In this document: piece after piece, positions 1 to 7,140 of the stretch
Position numbering within the stretch: the stretch's first letter is position 1
How the letters are laid out: every line of letters begins with the position of its first letter
From: Chryseobacterium pennae
Lineage (GTDB): Bacteria > Bacteroidota > Bacteroidia > Flavobacteriales > Weeksellaceae
Reading direction: 5' to 3'
NCBI RefSeq assembly: GCF_003385515.1
Contig: NZ_QNVT01000007.1
Span: 62,001 to 126,000, forward strand
Length of the DNA: 64,000 nucleotides
Notes under the pieces: generated by a model
The model's database searches: none
What the model saw: the letters and a program-made list of their open reading frames with translations, nothing else
Told to the model about the DNA's origin: nothing
Position numbers and translations under genes: made by a program

Positions 1-411
1 CCGCAGGATAAACGATTGGCCATGATGGTAGAAGATCATCCTTATGATTATAAAGATTTTGAAGGTAACATTCCTGAAGGCAATTACGGAGCAGGACAGG
101 TGGAAGTCTGGGACAGCGGAACTTATGAACCTTTAGAAGAAAACAGCAAAACATCTGATGAAAAAGAATTGTTGAAGGAGCTGCATGCCGGTTCCTTAAA
201 GTTTATTTTACACGGTAAAAAGCTGAAAGGTGAATTTGCCCTCGTGAAAATGAAAAATGTGGAAGACAATGCATGGTTGCTTATTAAACATAAAGACGAA
301 TTTGCGGAAAGCCCTTATAATGCTGAAGAAAATACTTCACCAAAATCTTTGGTTACCAAATTCCTCGAGGAAAAAAAAAGCCTAAAAACAAACGCAAAAA
401 AGAAGTCGTAG
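1..411 (+). CDS. ligD: DNA ligase D, N-terminal 3'-phosphoesterase domain (5'-partial, frame-disrupted)
   Basis: The reading frame is open from the first base, so the true N-terminus lies left of the window. What remains is the second half of the LigD phosphoesterase domain, which trims 3' phosphates and ribonucleotides at break ends during non-homologous end joining. Visible motifs are VEDHP (a metal-site histidine), GNIPEGNYGAGQVEVWDSG and a lysine-rich tail. The frame stops at 409-411. The adjoining frame carries on without a stop from position 327 through the ligase and polymerase domains, so this is almost certainly the front part of one PE-Lig-Pol protein. The frames meet in a lysine-rich linker at the A-run 371-379. 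A tenth A would restore one continuous frame. Whether this is a mutation, a sequencing error or a slippage site cannot be decided here. Confidence 0.85.
   Translation, partial: PQDKRLAMMVEDHPYDYKDFEGNIPEGNYGAGQVEVWDSGTYEPLEENSKTSDEKELLKELHAGSLKFILHGKKLKGEFALVKMKNVEDNAWLLIKHKDEFAESPYNAEENTSPKSLVTKFLEEKKSLKTNAKKKS
371..379 (+). repeat. A9 homopolymer at the ligD frame junction
   Basis: Nine consecutive A residues follow GAGG and precede GCCT. The upstream ligD frame reads EEKKSLK and stops at 411. Reading one base back (-1) gives KKKPKNKRKKE, which leads in frame to the ligase domain. The run is therefore the most likely position of the frame change, either as a one-base deletion or as a transcriptional or ribosomal slippery site. 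Confidence 0.75.
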
Positions 412-482
412 CTTCAGAAAAAAGATTCAGGAATTTTAATACTTTAACCAACGAAAAAAAGCTTAAATCATTCATCAAACCT

Positions 483-2366
483 ATGCTTGCCAAACCTTTT
501 GATAAAGCATTTGATGATAAAAACTGGCTTTTCGAAATAAAATGGGATGGCTACAGAGCTATTGCTGATCTCAGTCATGATGATCCTCTTTTCTATTCCA
601 GAAACGGGATTTCATTTTTATCAAAGTTTGATCAGGTAGCTCAGGATTTTGACCAACAGAAATATCAAATGATTCTGGATGGTGAAATTGTTGCATATGA
701 TGATCATGGAAAGCCTAGTTTTCAGCTTTTACAGCAAATAGGGGATAATCCCGGCCTAGCTTTGGTTTATCAGGTTTTTGACCTTCTCTGGCTGAATGGC
801 CATTCTACAAAAGAACTTCCGCTGGTTCAAAGGAAAGAACTTTTAAAAGAAGCACTCATTGAAACGGATACAATCAAATATTGTGACCATATCCCTGAAA
901 AAGGCATTGCCTTTTTTGAACAGATGAAAAAAATGAAGCTTGAAGGTATGATTGCTAAACTGGCGGCCAGCCAGTATGTAGAAAATTACCGGGCTGCTGA
1001 CTGGCTTAAAATCAAATTTTCCAATACAGAAGAGGCTATTATCTGTGGTTTTACAGAACCCAGAGGTTCCCGGGAAAGTTTTGGTGCTCTTATTCTGGGA
1101 AAATATATCAGTCATGATTTGGTTTATTGTGGTCATACGGGAACGGGATTCAACAATACTTCTTTAAAAGATCTTTATCAAAGGCTTCAGAAATTAATAG
1201 TAAAATCTTCACCCTTTGAAACCATTCCTGAAACCAATACACCTGTAACATGGACAAAGCCTGAGCTCGTTTGTGAAATCAAATATTCTCAAATCACAGA
1301 AAACGGAATCTTCCGTCATCCGGTTTTTATGGGTATTCGTGAAGATAAGGAACCGGAAGAAGTAAAGGATGCAGCAGATTCGGATATTCAACCTAAAAAA
1401 TCAAGAACAATGAAAGCTAAAGCATCAACAAAAAGAACAGAAACTTCGGAAAAGGAAAAAGAAATTACCCTAAACAAACATATTGTAAAGCTGACCAATC
1501 AGGATAAAATTTATTTTCCAAAAGATGATATTACCAAAGGTGATGTGATAGAATATTATCAGTCTGTAGCAGGATATATTTTGCCTTATTTAAAAAACCG
1601 TCCCTTATCCCTCAACCGCTTCCCCAATGGCATTGAAGAACATAGCTTTTATCAGAAAGATGCCGGAGAGCATGTTCCTGATTGGGTCAAAACCACACAA
1701 GTATACTCTGAATCTAATGATAAATACATTGATTATATCTACTGCAACGATAAAGCAACCCTGGCTTATCTGAACAATCTCGGATGCATTGACTTTAATC
1801 CATGGAGCAGCTCACTGCCGGACCTTGAACATCCGGATTATCTGGTCTTGGACCTTGACCCATCAAAGAAAAATACTTTTGATGAGGTAATTGAGACAGC
1901 TCTTCAGGTGAATGAAGTGTTACAATCCATTAAAATTAAAGGATATTGTAAGACTTCCGGAAGTACGGGCATCCATGTTTATATTCCGATGGGTGGCAAG
2001 TATGATTTTGACCAGGTAAAAGACTTTGCGCATATTCTAATGAAACAGGTTCATGAAAAACTTCCTGAAATCACAACATTAGAAAGAAGCCTTCAAAAAA
2101 GAGACAGTAAAAAAATTTATTTAGACTATTTACAAAACCGAACAGGTCAGACATTAGCAAGTGCTTATAGTTTACGCCCAAAACAGGGAGCTTCAGTCTC
2201 TATGCCTTTGGATTGGGATGAACTGAAACTGGGAATACTGCCTACAGATTATAATATTGACAATGCTTTGGAGAGAATTAAAGACAAAGGAGATTTATTT
2301 AAACCAATTATAGGAAAAGGAATTGATATGATGAAGGCTTTGGAATTACTTCAGAATATTGATTAA
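483..2366 (+). CDS. ligD: DNA ligase D, ATP-dependent ligase and primase-polymerase domains
   Basis: This is the ligase plus polymerase part of the NHEJ enzyme that works with Ku. The ligase core starts at the first residues: the nucleotidyl-acceptor lysine is K20 in EIKWDGYRA, followed by LDGEIVAYD, VYQVFDLLWL, the EGMIAK motif and WLKIKF, then an OB-fold region. A lysine-rich linker (about residues 300-330) leads to the archaeo-eukaryotic-primase-like polymerase domain. That domain starts near VKLTNQDKIYFPKDD, has catalytic aspartates D457 and D459 in LVLDLDPS, and H498 in SGSTGIHVY. The frame is open back to 327, so the ATG at 483 is only the first ATG after the frame change, and the native protein is probably continuous with the phosphoesterase fragment upstream. 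As a stand-alone product it would still hold both catalytic domains. No ku gene is in the window. Confidence 0.9.
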   Translation: MLAKPFDKAFDDKNWLFEIKWDGYRAIADLSHDDPLFYSRNGISFLSKFDQVAQDFDQQKYQMILDGEIVAYDDHGKPSFQLLQQIGDNPGLALVYQVFDLLWLNGHSTKELPLVQRKELLKEALIETDTIKYCDHIPEKGIAFFEQMKKMKLEGMIAKLAASQYVENYRAADWLKIKFSNTEEAIICGFTEPRGSRESFGALILGKYISHDLVYCGHTGTGFNNTSLKDLYQRLQKLIVKSSPFETIPETNTPVTWTKPELVCEIKYSQITENGIFRHPVFMGIREDKEPEEVKDAADSDIQPKKSRTMKAKASTKRTETSEKEKEITLNKHIVKLTNQDKIYFPKDDITKGDVIEYYQSVAGYILPYLKNRPLSLNRFPNGIEEHSFYQKDAGEHVPDWVKTTQVYSESNDKYIDYIYCNDKATLAYLNNLGCIDFNPWSSSLPDLEHPDYLVLDLDPSKKNTFDEVIETALQVNEVLQSIKIKGYCKTSGSTGIHVYIPMGGKYDFDQVKDFAHILMKQVHEKLPEITTLERSLQKRDSKKIYLDYLQNRTGQTLASAYSLRPKQGASVSMPLDWDELKLGILPTDYNIDNALERIKDKGDLFKPIIGKGIDMMKALELLQNID

Positions 2367-2396
2367 TTTCTATACTTTTACCTGCAAAAACTATCC

Positions 2397-2948
2397 ATGA
2401 ACGAATCTATTACATTAGAAATTGCTTTTAATGAGAAGACGGAACGAGAACACCAACAGTTTTTCTTTCGTTATCAATGGAAAAAAGGCTTTACAGAACT
2501 TAAGAAAGCAATCATCTATGCTCTCATATTTCTGTTTCTTGGCTTTTTTTCTCAATCAAAGTTTATTAATAACAGTCCTGCTTCCGTTGTTTTCAGATAT
2601 GCAGGATTTATTTTTATTGCCTATATTTTTTTACTTCTTTATCAATTCTTTACCGGTAAAAAGAAGTTTTATAAATCAATTGAAGAGCAAATCAGTGATT
2701 TTAAACGGAAAGATGAAAAATTTAGTTTTATAATTCTTAATAAGGATGATATTACTTTAGAAAATCCATTTAATACCATAGGTTCTGTTTGGAGTAAAAC
2801 CAACTATAAATTTGTAGACCAATATCTTATTCTGGGTATTCTTAACAACAATCTTAATTTTGTATTTACTGAACATGACTTTAAGGAAAATGATTATAAA
2901 ACTTTTACAAATTTTCTTGAACAATACTCAAAGAAAAATAAAGAATAG
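2397..2948 (+). CDS. YcxB-like membrane protein, unknown function
   Basis: This 183-residue protein has two closely spaced hydrophobic segments (about residues 38-55 and 65-85), followed by a soluble C-terminal half. The architecture of a short N-terminal strand region, a two-helix hairpin and a beta-rich tail with an NPFNTIGSVWSK-like stretch resembles the YcxB-like family, whose function is not known. It starts 30 bp after ligD ends, so it may be transcribed with it, and a terminator follows directly. The family assignment rests on overall pattern only. Confidence 0.6.
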   Translation: MNESITLEIAFNEKTEREHQQFFFRYQWKKGFTELKKAIIYALIFLFLGFFSQSKFINNSPASVVFRYAGFIFIAYIFLLLYQFFTGKKKFYKSIEEQISDFKRKDEKFSFIILNKDDITLENPFNTIGSVWSKTNYKFVDQYLILGILNNNLNFVFTEHDFKENDYKTFTNFLEQYSKKNKE

Positions 2949-2957
2949 CTATTACAT

Positions 2958-2990
2958 AAAAAAACCTGCATTATTGAATGCAGGTTTTTT
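2958..2990. terminator. Bidirectional intrinsic terminator
   Basis: The hairpin AACCTGCATT / AATGCAGGTT has a short ATTG loop and is flanked by A-run and T-run on either side. It can end transcription from both convergent genes, the YcxB-like gene (+) and mscS (-). Confidence 0.85.
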
Positions 2991-3012
2991 TTATTATCAT
3001 TGTAAATAATCA

Positions 3013-3858
3013 TTACTTATTATAAATGTGGATATCTCTTTGTGGAAAAGGAATTCCAATTCCAGCCTGATCTAAAGCTTCTTTACAGTCAATAATAAGT
3101 TCCTCGTTCATTTTCCAAAAATTTTCAGTAGAAGAGCTCACTCTGATCGATAGGTTGATCGCACTATCACCTAGTGTTGTTACGACTACCTGTGGAGCGG
3201 GTTCTGCAAGAGCAAATTCATTCTTTTTGATCATGTCCATTAATATTTCCTTTGTCTGTCTAAGATCAGCATCATAAGCAACTCCGATATCCAGAGAGGT
3301 TCTTCTGGTTCCTAACTGAGTAAAGTTTGTAATACTGTTATTGGAAACTACTCCATTAGGAATAATAATTAATTGATTTTGTGGCGTAATCAGCTTTGTG
3401 TGGAAGATATCAATCGCCTGTACTGTCCCTGAAACACCGGAATTGGTAGAAATAAAATCTCCTATTTTAAATGGTTTTAATAACAGAATAAGAATTCCTC
3501 CTGCAAAGTTGGTTAAAGATCCCTGTAATGCCAGACCTATAGCCAAACCTGCGGCACCAATCATAGCCACAAAAGCTGAAGTCTGTACTCCTAATTGGGT
3601 GACTACGACAATGAAGAGAAGAATATTAAGTCCCCAATTGATAATATTAAGTAGGAAGTGCTGTAAAGAAGCTTCCATACCACGTTTTTTGAAACCTTTT
3701 GATACAAGTTTCTTAATCATTCTGATCATCCATGATCCGATCAGATAAATCAGTAATGCGGAAATCACTGCGGTAAAAATTCTCGGTGCCCATGAAATCG
3801 CTGAAGATATTAAGGTATCCCAATGTTTTTGAATGTTGTTCAATTGTAAATCGTCCAT
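3013..3858 (-). CDS. Small-conductance mechanosensitive channel, MscS family
   Basis: The protein is 281 residues, close to the E. coli MscS length (286). Three transmembrane helices lie at about residues 25-45, 68-90 and 93-125. The third is the Gly/Ala-rich pore helix with the signature GAAGLAIGLALQGSLTN. It is followed by the beta domain (KPFKIGDFI, VSGTVQAIDIFHT) and the alpha/beta vestibule that ends in the family hallmark PFPQRDIHI. MscS channels open under membrane tension to release solutes during hypo-osmotic shock. The gene is monocistronic and shares its terminator with the convergent YcxB-like gene. Confidence 0.93.
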   Translation of the reverse strand: MDDLQLNNIQKHWDTLISSAISWAPRIFTAVISALLIYLIGSWMIRMIKKLVSKGFKKRGMEASLQHFLLNIINWGLNILLFIVVVTQLGVQTSAFVAMIGAAGLAIGLALQGSLTNFAGGILILLLKPFKIGDFISTNSGVSGTVQAIDIFHTKLITPQNQLIIIPNGVVSNNSITNFTQLGTRRTSLDIGVAYDADLRQTKEILMDMIKKNEFALAEPAPQVVVTTLGDSAINLSIRVSSSTENFWKMNEELIIDCKEALDQAGIGIPFPQRDIHIYNK

Positions 3859-4199
3859 TTTATACTACTTATTTTTTTATCATATTCGTTATCCGCCCTT
3901 ATAGCAGTAAGATTTCAAAGTGGATCTGAATAGAAAGCATGCCTGTTTTCAAAAGAAGGCTGATCTTAACTTTTAAAGTTAAAATCAATAGTATTTGCAT
4001 TAAAACAGATTGATTACTGAATGGATATTTTCAGCTTACTCAATGGTCATTTAGAAATTGAAATCTTACGGGAAGAATAATCAGTATCTACAATTACAAA
4101 AAAAATACCGAAGTTGTTTTTTTAAGAGATAAAATCACTTATTCAATGAAAAATATCATATTTTTTCATGTAAACCCTTTAAAAATATAAGATTTAAAA
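3859..4199. other. 341-bp intergenic region without a recognisable gene
   Basis: No open reading frame longer than about 20 codons with a plausible start was seen on either strand. The region holds the upstream side of mscS and a weak hairpin near 4147-4169 just downstream of the dehydrogenase gene. No tRNA, riboswitch or repeat was recognised. Confidence 0.6.
4147..4169 (-). terminator. Weak hairpin, possible terminator of the SDR gene
   Basis: ATGAAAAATAT pairs imperfectly (one bulge) with ATATTTTTTCAT about 30 bp past the dehydrogenase stop. The stem is AT-only, so support is weak. Confidence 0.3.
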
Positions 4200-4934
4200 T
4201 TAAGGAAGTTTCGCAGCAAGGCTTTCCGGTAAAAGTCTCAAAATATGATAAATGATTTTCCATTTAAAATTCGGAACAATGGTAAAGGAGTTTCCGGCAT
4301 TGACAATAAATTTTGCAACATAATCCGGTTCCATGATCAAAGACTCATTGAGTTCCAGCCCTTCATTAATTTTTGTTCTGATATAGCCTATCACTAAGGC
4401 ATTGACTATTATTTTTCTGGAAGCCAGTTCCTGCCTTAACCCAGCCAGATATTGGGTAAATGCAGCCTTGGTACTTCCATAGACAAAATTACTTTTTCTT
4501 CCTCTTACTCCTGATAATGAAGAAAGTCCAATAATCCTTTCCAGGTTTTTATTACCTTCATCCATGGCAATCATGTTCAGAATAGAAACGCCCCCCATAT
4601 AATTAACCTCCATCATTTGTTTTGCTCCTTTAAAATCTCTCAATGCCTTTTGGTTATCAACCAGGAAACCGGCTGAATACACAACAATATGAGGTTTTAC
4701 AGGTAACTCCTGATAAAATTGATGATGAGAATCAAAATCTGCCGCATCGAAATACAAAACCTTAGTTCTTTTCTGATCCAGATTATTTGAGGAGATAAAA
4801 TCTTCCAGTGATTTTGTATTTCTGGAAGCTGCCATTACAGAAAAACCTTTTTCAAGGTATTGAATGATACATTGCTTTGCTACATCTGAATTGGCTCCTA
4901 AAATAAGAACAGTTTTGTCTGTGTTTTGATTCAT
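4200..4934 (-). CDS. Short-chain dehydrogenase/reductase
   Basis: This is a classical SDR of 244 residues. The nucleotide-binding loop is LGANSDVAKQC near residues 12-22, a variant of TGxxxGxG in which SD replaces the usual glycines. The active site has N111, S138/S139 in LSSLSG, Y152 and K156 in the YGSTK motif. The GANSDVA form of the loop is seen in DprE2-like reductases and related envelope-sugar or lipid reductases, but substrate cannot be read from the sequence. The gene stands alone. A TATCTTTG -7 element lies directly upstream. Confidence 0.88.
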   Translation of the reverse strand: MNQNTDKTVLILGANSDVAKQCIIQYLEKGFSVMAASRNTKSLEDFISSNNLDQKRTKVLYFDAADFDSHHQFYQELPVKPHIVVYSAGFLVDNQKALRDFKGAKQMMEVNYMGGVSILNMIAMDEGNKNLERIIGLSSLSGVRGRKSNFVYGSTKAAFTQYLAGLRQELASRKIIVNALVIGYIRTKINEGLELNESLIMEPDYVAKFIVNAGNSFTIVPNFKWKIIYHILRLLPESLAAKLP

Positions 4935-5194
4935 AAGGCAAAGATAATTTTTTATTAAACATTAATTTTACAAATGGATTCAATGATTATAGAACATACA
5001 GATACCAATCTTTATATTGTAGTATCCTAGAAACTACCTTTTATTTTCATCTAGCAGTGAAATCCGCAGGAGATTTTTATAGTTTTTGAATTGTTTTTCG
5101 CACAGATTCCACAAATCTCACGAATCTTTTATTTGAAAGTCAACAGAGAATTTTGCTATAGAAGTCAATACTTTTTGGCTTACTATTTATATAA
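4935..5194. other. Non-coding stretch between SDR gene and yajC terminator
   Basis: No coding sequence was recognised. Around 5060-5130 the text has imperfect words of the type ATCCGCAGGAGATTTTT and CACAGATTCCACAAATCTCACG. These resemble degenerate intergenic filler repeats of flavobacteria, but no clear unit or period is present within the window. Confidence 0.4.
4939..4946 (-). promoter_or_regulatory. Promoter -7 element for the SDR gene
   Basis: TATCTTTG on the minus strand, 5 bp before the ATG, matches the Bacteroidota -7 consensus TAnnTTTG. A TTTG occurs 24 nt further upstream (4971-4974), slightly beyond usual spacing. The transcript would be nearly leaderless. Confidence 0.45.
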
Positions 5195-5230
5195 AAAATT
5201 GCGGCGGGTGAACAAAGTTCACCCGCCGCA
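5193..5230 (-). terminator. Strong intrinsic terminator of the nusB-yajC operon
   Basis: A perfect 14-bp GC-rich stem, TGCGGCGGGTGAAC / GTTCACCCGCCGCA, has a 3-nt loop and is followed on the minus strand by a T-run (plus-strand AAAAAA at 5193-5198). It lies 26 bp past the yajC stop. Confidence 0.92.
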
Positions 5231-5256
5231 GCTAAATATTTTCAGACTGAATTAAA

Positions 5257-5622
5257 TTATTTCTTCTCTTCAGTTACTGTTTCTTTGTTATCTGCTGATT
5301 TCTCAGTAGTTTTTGCTTTATCTCCGAAACGAGTTTGTGTCATTTCTCTGGAAATTGCAGCTTTTTCAAACTTTAATTTTCCGGATAATGTTTCAATAAC
5401 AAAACCGTCATCCTGAACCTGGGCAATTCTTCCGTGAAGACCGGATGTAAGTACTACTCTGGTTCCTACTTTAAGTTCTTCCTGAAAGTTTTTTTCCTGC
5501 TTTTGCTTTTTCATTTGAGGTCTGATCATCAGGAAATAAAACCCTACAAACATCACACCCATCATGATCAGCATCATTGATGAAGATCCCTGTGGCTGTG
5601 CCTGTAAAAATAATGTCAACAT
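5257..5622 (-). CDS. yajC: Preprotein translocase subunit YajC
   Basis: This 121-residue membrane protein has one N-terminal transmembrane helix (about residues 17-36) that runs into the diagnostic YFLMIRPQMKKQKQ motif. A compact beta domain follows (VGTRVVLTSGLHGRIAQV, DDGFVIETLSGKLKFEKAAI) and then a charged, low-complexity tail. YajC associates with SecDF-YidC at the inner membrane. It is the last gene of the nusB operon, 10 bp after the DUF1573 gene, and a strong terminator follows. Confidence 0.95.
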   Translation of the reverse strand: MLTLFLQAQPQGSSSMMLIMMGVMFVGFYFLMIRPQMKKQKQEKNFQEELKVGTRVVLTSGLHGRIAQVQDDGFVIETLSGKLKFEKAAISREMTQTRFGDKAKTTEKSADNKETVTEEKK

Positions 5623-5632
5623 ATTTTATAAA

Positions 5633-6142
5633 TTATGGTTGAATGTTCGCAGTGAACGTTAATTTGATTGGAGCTTTTTCTACGTTTGCAAAAACATCTG
5701 CATACTTCTGAACGTTTCCGTCAAAGTTTGAAGAGTCAAAATGCAATGTAATTTTTCCTTTTTTACCTGGCATGATAGGTTCTTTTGTAAAATCAGGAGC
5801 AGTACATCCGCATCCAGGTTTTACTTCAGAAATAACCAATGGATTTTTTCCTGTATTAGTCACTTCATATACGTGCTCTACTTTGTCTCCTTTCTTGATT
5901 TTTCCAAAGTCGAAGTTGCTTTCAGATAAAGCGATAGAGGTAGATGGCTCGTTAGAAACAGGGGCTGCAGCATGCGCTTCTGTTACGGATGTAGCAGCAG
6001 AGTCAGCTGTTACCGGAGTTCCTGCAGCTGTTGAATCAGTAACTACAGCTTCAGCGCTTTGAGTTTCTTTGTTTTCTTTTTTACATGAAACTAATCCAAA
6101 GCCTATAATTGACAAGGCGATAATTGATAACGTCTTTTTCAT
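5633..6142 (-). CDS. DUF1573 domain lipoprotein
   Basis: The protein is 169 residues with a lipoprotein signal peptide ending in LVSC (C20). A Ser/Thr/Ala-rich linker reaches to about residue 70. The DUF1573 Ig-like domain follows, with FDFGKIKKGDKVEHVYEVTNTG, then VKPGCGCTAPDF and PIMPGKKGKITLHFDS. DUF1573 proteins are abundant secreted or outer-membrane proteins in Bacteroidota, often next to yajC, and their molecular role is not established. The gene lies 1 bp after nusB and 10 bp before yajC, so it is translated as part of the operon. Confidence 0.9.
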   Translation of the reverse strand: MKKTLSIIALSIIGFGLVSCKKENKETQSAEAVVTDSTAAGTPVTADSAATSVTEAHAAAPVSNEPSTSIALSESNFDFGKIKKGDKVEHVYEVTNTGKNPLVISEVKPGCGCTAPDFTKEPIMPGKKGKITLHFDSSNFDGNVQKYADVFANVEKAPIKLTFTANIQP

Positions 6143-6143
6143 T

Positions 6144-7049
6144 TTATATTCTATTTTGATCTTTACAATATTTATCTAAAATACCATTAATGAAGATATT
6201 CGAACGGTCTGTAGCAAATACTTTTGCAATCTCGATATATTCATTAATAATAACTCTTGAAGGCGTTAAGGCAAAGTTATCTAGCTCTGAAATAGCGGTT
6301 GACAAGATCACTTTATCCATCAGGGAAACTCTATCAAGATCCCAGTTTTCTAATCTTTCTTCCAGCTTTTTCTCGTTGTTTTCCCAGTTGTTCAGGGTAT
6401 CTTTCAATAACTTAGCTGCGAAGTTCTTGTCCTCTTCATCTTTAATCATTTTGATTAAAGTTCTGCTTTCTTCATCTTCTCTTAGGAATCCGATTGTTTT
6501 CTGTACCATTGAATTGGCAATATGGATATCGTCATACCATGAAAGTTCTTTATCTCCAAGATAATCATGGAAATCATCATTTTCAGCAATATATCTTAAA
6601 AATAATTTCCCGATAAACTTCTGATCATCTTCAAAAGAAAATCCTTCTTCTTTCATGAAATCCTGATAACGTTTTCCTGCAGTAATTCTTTGGAAAGTCT
6701 TTACCAATAAATCATCATGCATATCCCACTTCAGCTGCTTATGCTGACCTGTAAAGAATAATCTTTCCGGATTTTCTTCCAGCTTAAGCAATATCTGATT
6801 GTTGATGAATTTTTGGTTAGGATTAATATCAGCATCGGTTTTAAGGTATTTATTCTTTCCGATTTCAATTTGATGCTCAGCTAATTCTTTTAGACCTACT
6901 AAAAAATTAAGCTGATAGATATAGAGATAATAGATTTTCTCTATTCCAGCGAACATGTTTTTCTCTAAAACATCAAATTTTACAGGGTTCTGATAGTATG
7001 AATACACCGCCTGTACTACTTTTTCACGAATTTGTCGTCTTCCTAACAT
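6144..7049 (-). CDS. nusB: Transcription antitermination factor NusB (long Bacteroidota form)
   Basis: At 301 residues this is about twice the E. coli NusB length. The NusB fold is at the C-terminus, where DRVSLMDKVILSTAISELDNF and PSRVIINEYIEIAKVFATDRSNIFINGILDKY match the conserved end of the family. The N-terminal half begins MLGRRQIREKVVQAVYSYYQ, which also resembles a NusB start, with an inserted helical region between. NusB binds boxA RNA with NusE (S10) during rRNA antitermination. It is first in the operon with the DUF1573 lipoprotein gene and yajC. Confidence 0.9.
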   Translation of the reverse strand: MLGRRQIREKVVQAVYSYYQNPVKFDVLEKNMFAGIEKIYYLYIYQLNFLVGLKELAEHQIEIGKNKYLKTDADINPNQKFINNQILLKLEENPERLFFTGQHKQLKWDMHDDLLVKTFQRITAGKRYQDFMKEEGFSFEDDQKFIGKLFLRYIAENDDFHDYLGDKELSWYDDIHIANSMVQKTIGFLREDEESRTLIKMIKDEEDKNFAAKLLKDTLNNWENNEKKLEERLENWDLDRVSLMDKVILSTAISELDNFALTPSRVIINEYIEIAKVFATDRSNIFINGILDKYCKDQNRI

Positions 7050-7071
7050 TCAAAGAGCTTTTTAATGAGTG

Positions 7072-7079
7072 CAAAGATA
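7072..7079 (-). promoter_or_regulatory. Promoter -7 element for nusB operon
   Basis: TATCTTTG on the minus strand lies 22 bp upstream of the nusB ATG and matches TAnnTTTG. A good TTTG partner is not visible (TTTC at 17 nt spacing). It faces away from the ABC transporter promoter, forming a divergent promoter region of about 60 bp. Confidence 0.5.
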
Positions 7080-7100
7080 CAAAATTTAAAATTGATGAAA

Positions 7101-7131
7101 TTCGTAGAGTGAGGACATTTTTGTAATTTTG
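7101..7131 (+). promoter_or_regulatory. Promoter of the ABC transporter gene
   Basis: TTCG (7101-7104), 19-nt spacer, TAATTTTG (7124-7131), with the ATG 9 bp further on. It agrees with TTTG-N19-TAnnTTTG except for one base in the upstream box. Confidence 0.55.
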
Positions 7132-7140
7132 TAAAACTAT

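Noticed and set aside
5060..5130. Possible interspersed repeat with CACAGATTCCACAAATCTCACG words
   Set aside because: Too imperfect, and no second copy was found in the window.
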